Below, piece by piece: positions 63,150 to 64,000 of a DNA stretch of 64,000 nt (position 1 is its first letter; each line of letters begins with the position of its first letter). The stretch comes from Apostichopus japonicus (taxonomy: Eukaryota > Echinodermata > Holothuroidea > Aspidochirotida > Stichopodidae), in contig NC_092582.1 of NCBI RefSeq assembly GCF_037975245.1, forward strand, positions 24,652,077 to 24,716,076, read 5' to 3'. The notes under the pieces are model-generated. The model was not told the DNA's origin, ran no database searches, and worked only from the letters and a program-made list of their open reading frames with translations. Both the position numbers and the translations under genes were made by a program.

Positions 63150-63380
63150 TGCTTGGTGAATTCCTTGAAAAGAAACTTGAAGCACCCTTCCCTCAACCAT
63201 TCATACCCCGGCCCCCCTCCCCCACCTTTCTTCCTACCATCACAGTGTATAGCATGCTACCGTTGTGGTGAAATCCTTGAAAGGGAACTTAAAGCATCCT
63301 TCCCCTCAACCCTTCATTCTCCCTGCAAAGCCCCACCCCTCACCTTTCTTCCTACCATCACAATGTGCAGCTAGCTACCA
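63150..63380. repeat. Two-copy direct repeat, ~112 bp
   Basis: 'cctttcttcctaccatcaca' occurs at about 63224 and 63341. It is preceded in each case by 'ccttgaaa(a/g)g' and a C-rich block (near 63165 and 63275), so the two halves are diverged tandem copies. Confidence 0.85.
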
Positions 63381-64000
63381 GTGTGGTGTTATTAATAATG
63401 TGCAGACGATGTTGTTTTTTACTCACTACAGGAAATGTGTTTTCCCATTGTTTTTAATATGCTTGTGGTACTTGGAACTTGTGCAACCACCAGATAGTTT
63501 AGAAGCAAGCAAGCTACTAACTGCATGAATCTGTTTGGAAATATTGCTTCACACAGATCAAATCAGACACATTTTTATATAAACTCACATCAACACAGTA
63601 GTCAAATCTGTTAAATATGAATCATTAGCCCAAGTCAACTCAGTACAGTAGTTGAGATAAATGATCACCAAAAGTAGTCACTCTACAATGATGAAGAATA
63701 ATACATGTAATTGCCTATTATACTCATATTGTAAGAAAATCATTTTATATTTTCCACTGGCATCTGAAGAAATCACGTTAACAAAAATCACGACTTTTTA
63801 AATTCTTACCGAATTCGTGTAAAGGGATTGTGGCGACCCTCTGATTGTTGTATACCAGCGATAATATGGTTACAATTCATCATAACTAAGAATTCCAAAA
63901 AGTCGAGATATTGTTCAAGAATATGAAAAATCACGCCTTACAAAATTGCTGTATTCGGGCTAAAATCAAATTTATTACTAAAGGTATGAATAGTAATGAT

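Larger units (their letters stand above)
61351..64000. other. Right end of window, no gene recognised
   Basis: Apart from the CGCAG cluster and a two-copy repeat at 63150-63380, no exon with supporting splice sites or family match was seen. A minus-strand ATG near 61720 starts MSTKINRALSIWRYDRLSR before a gtaag site (near 61660); this is only a weak hint of a first exon. Confidence 0.35.

Overview
This is eukaryotic nuclear DNA: AT-rich, intron-containing, gene-poor and very rich in repeats. Several traits suggest an invertebrate deuterostome such as an echinoderm: abundant hAT-type miniature elements with G/C-run interiors, a CR1/Rex1-like non-LTR retrotransposon, a SAP-domain transposon gene, multi-copy MIF-like genes and an NKL-type homeobox gene. 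The species is not determinable by eye. Almost every long open frame in the window is an artefact of tandem repeats. The real genes are split into short exons, which I assembled from splice sites, reading phase and protein similarity.

Layout. 1-1245: last exons of a plus-strand gene entering from the left. 1274-7150: a 5.9 kb CACTG-ended DNA transposon holding two exons of a minus-strand gene, a SINE-like piece and a nested hAT element. 7515-8156: a hAT element. 9519-13508: a 4 kb satellite with a unit of about 34 bp. 14971-15749: a hAT element with a second one nested in it. 17393-17751: another hAT element. 20581-24724 (minus): a four-exon homeobox gene with a TIR element in its last intron. 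27788-29217 (minus) and 32908-36053 (plus): two MIF/DDT-like genes arranged head to head. Between them lie a perfect (GATA)n array of about 1.74 kb and the retrotransposon 3' end it adjoins. 39274-41833: weak exon-like fragments, some MIF-like. 42607-57420: about 15 kb of satellite DNA in three domains (two 43-bp subfamilies, then a TGTCTGNN octamer array). The octamer array is interrupted by a 2.1 kb TIR element carrying a truncated SAP-domain gene. 58765-60850: a decayed retrotransposon split by a hAT element. 60893-63380: further minisatellites.

The strongest results are the homeobox gene, with all homeodomain core residues recovered across two introns; the intact MIF paralog lacking the catalytic proline, beside a proline-bearing copy whose exon 2 looks frame-shifted; a dated nesting series of hAT elements with clear 8-bp target duplications; and the SAP-gene element, whose 2-bp AT duplication restores a satellite sequence found elsewhere in the same array. 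No bacterial-type operon, CRISPR array or rRNA is present.
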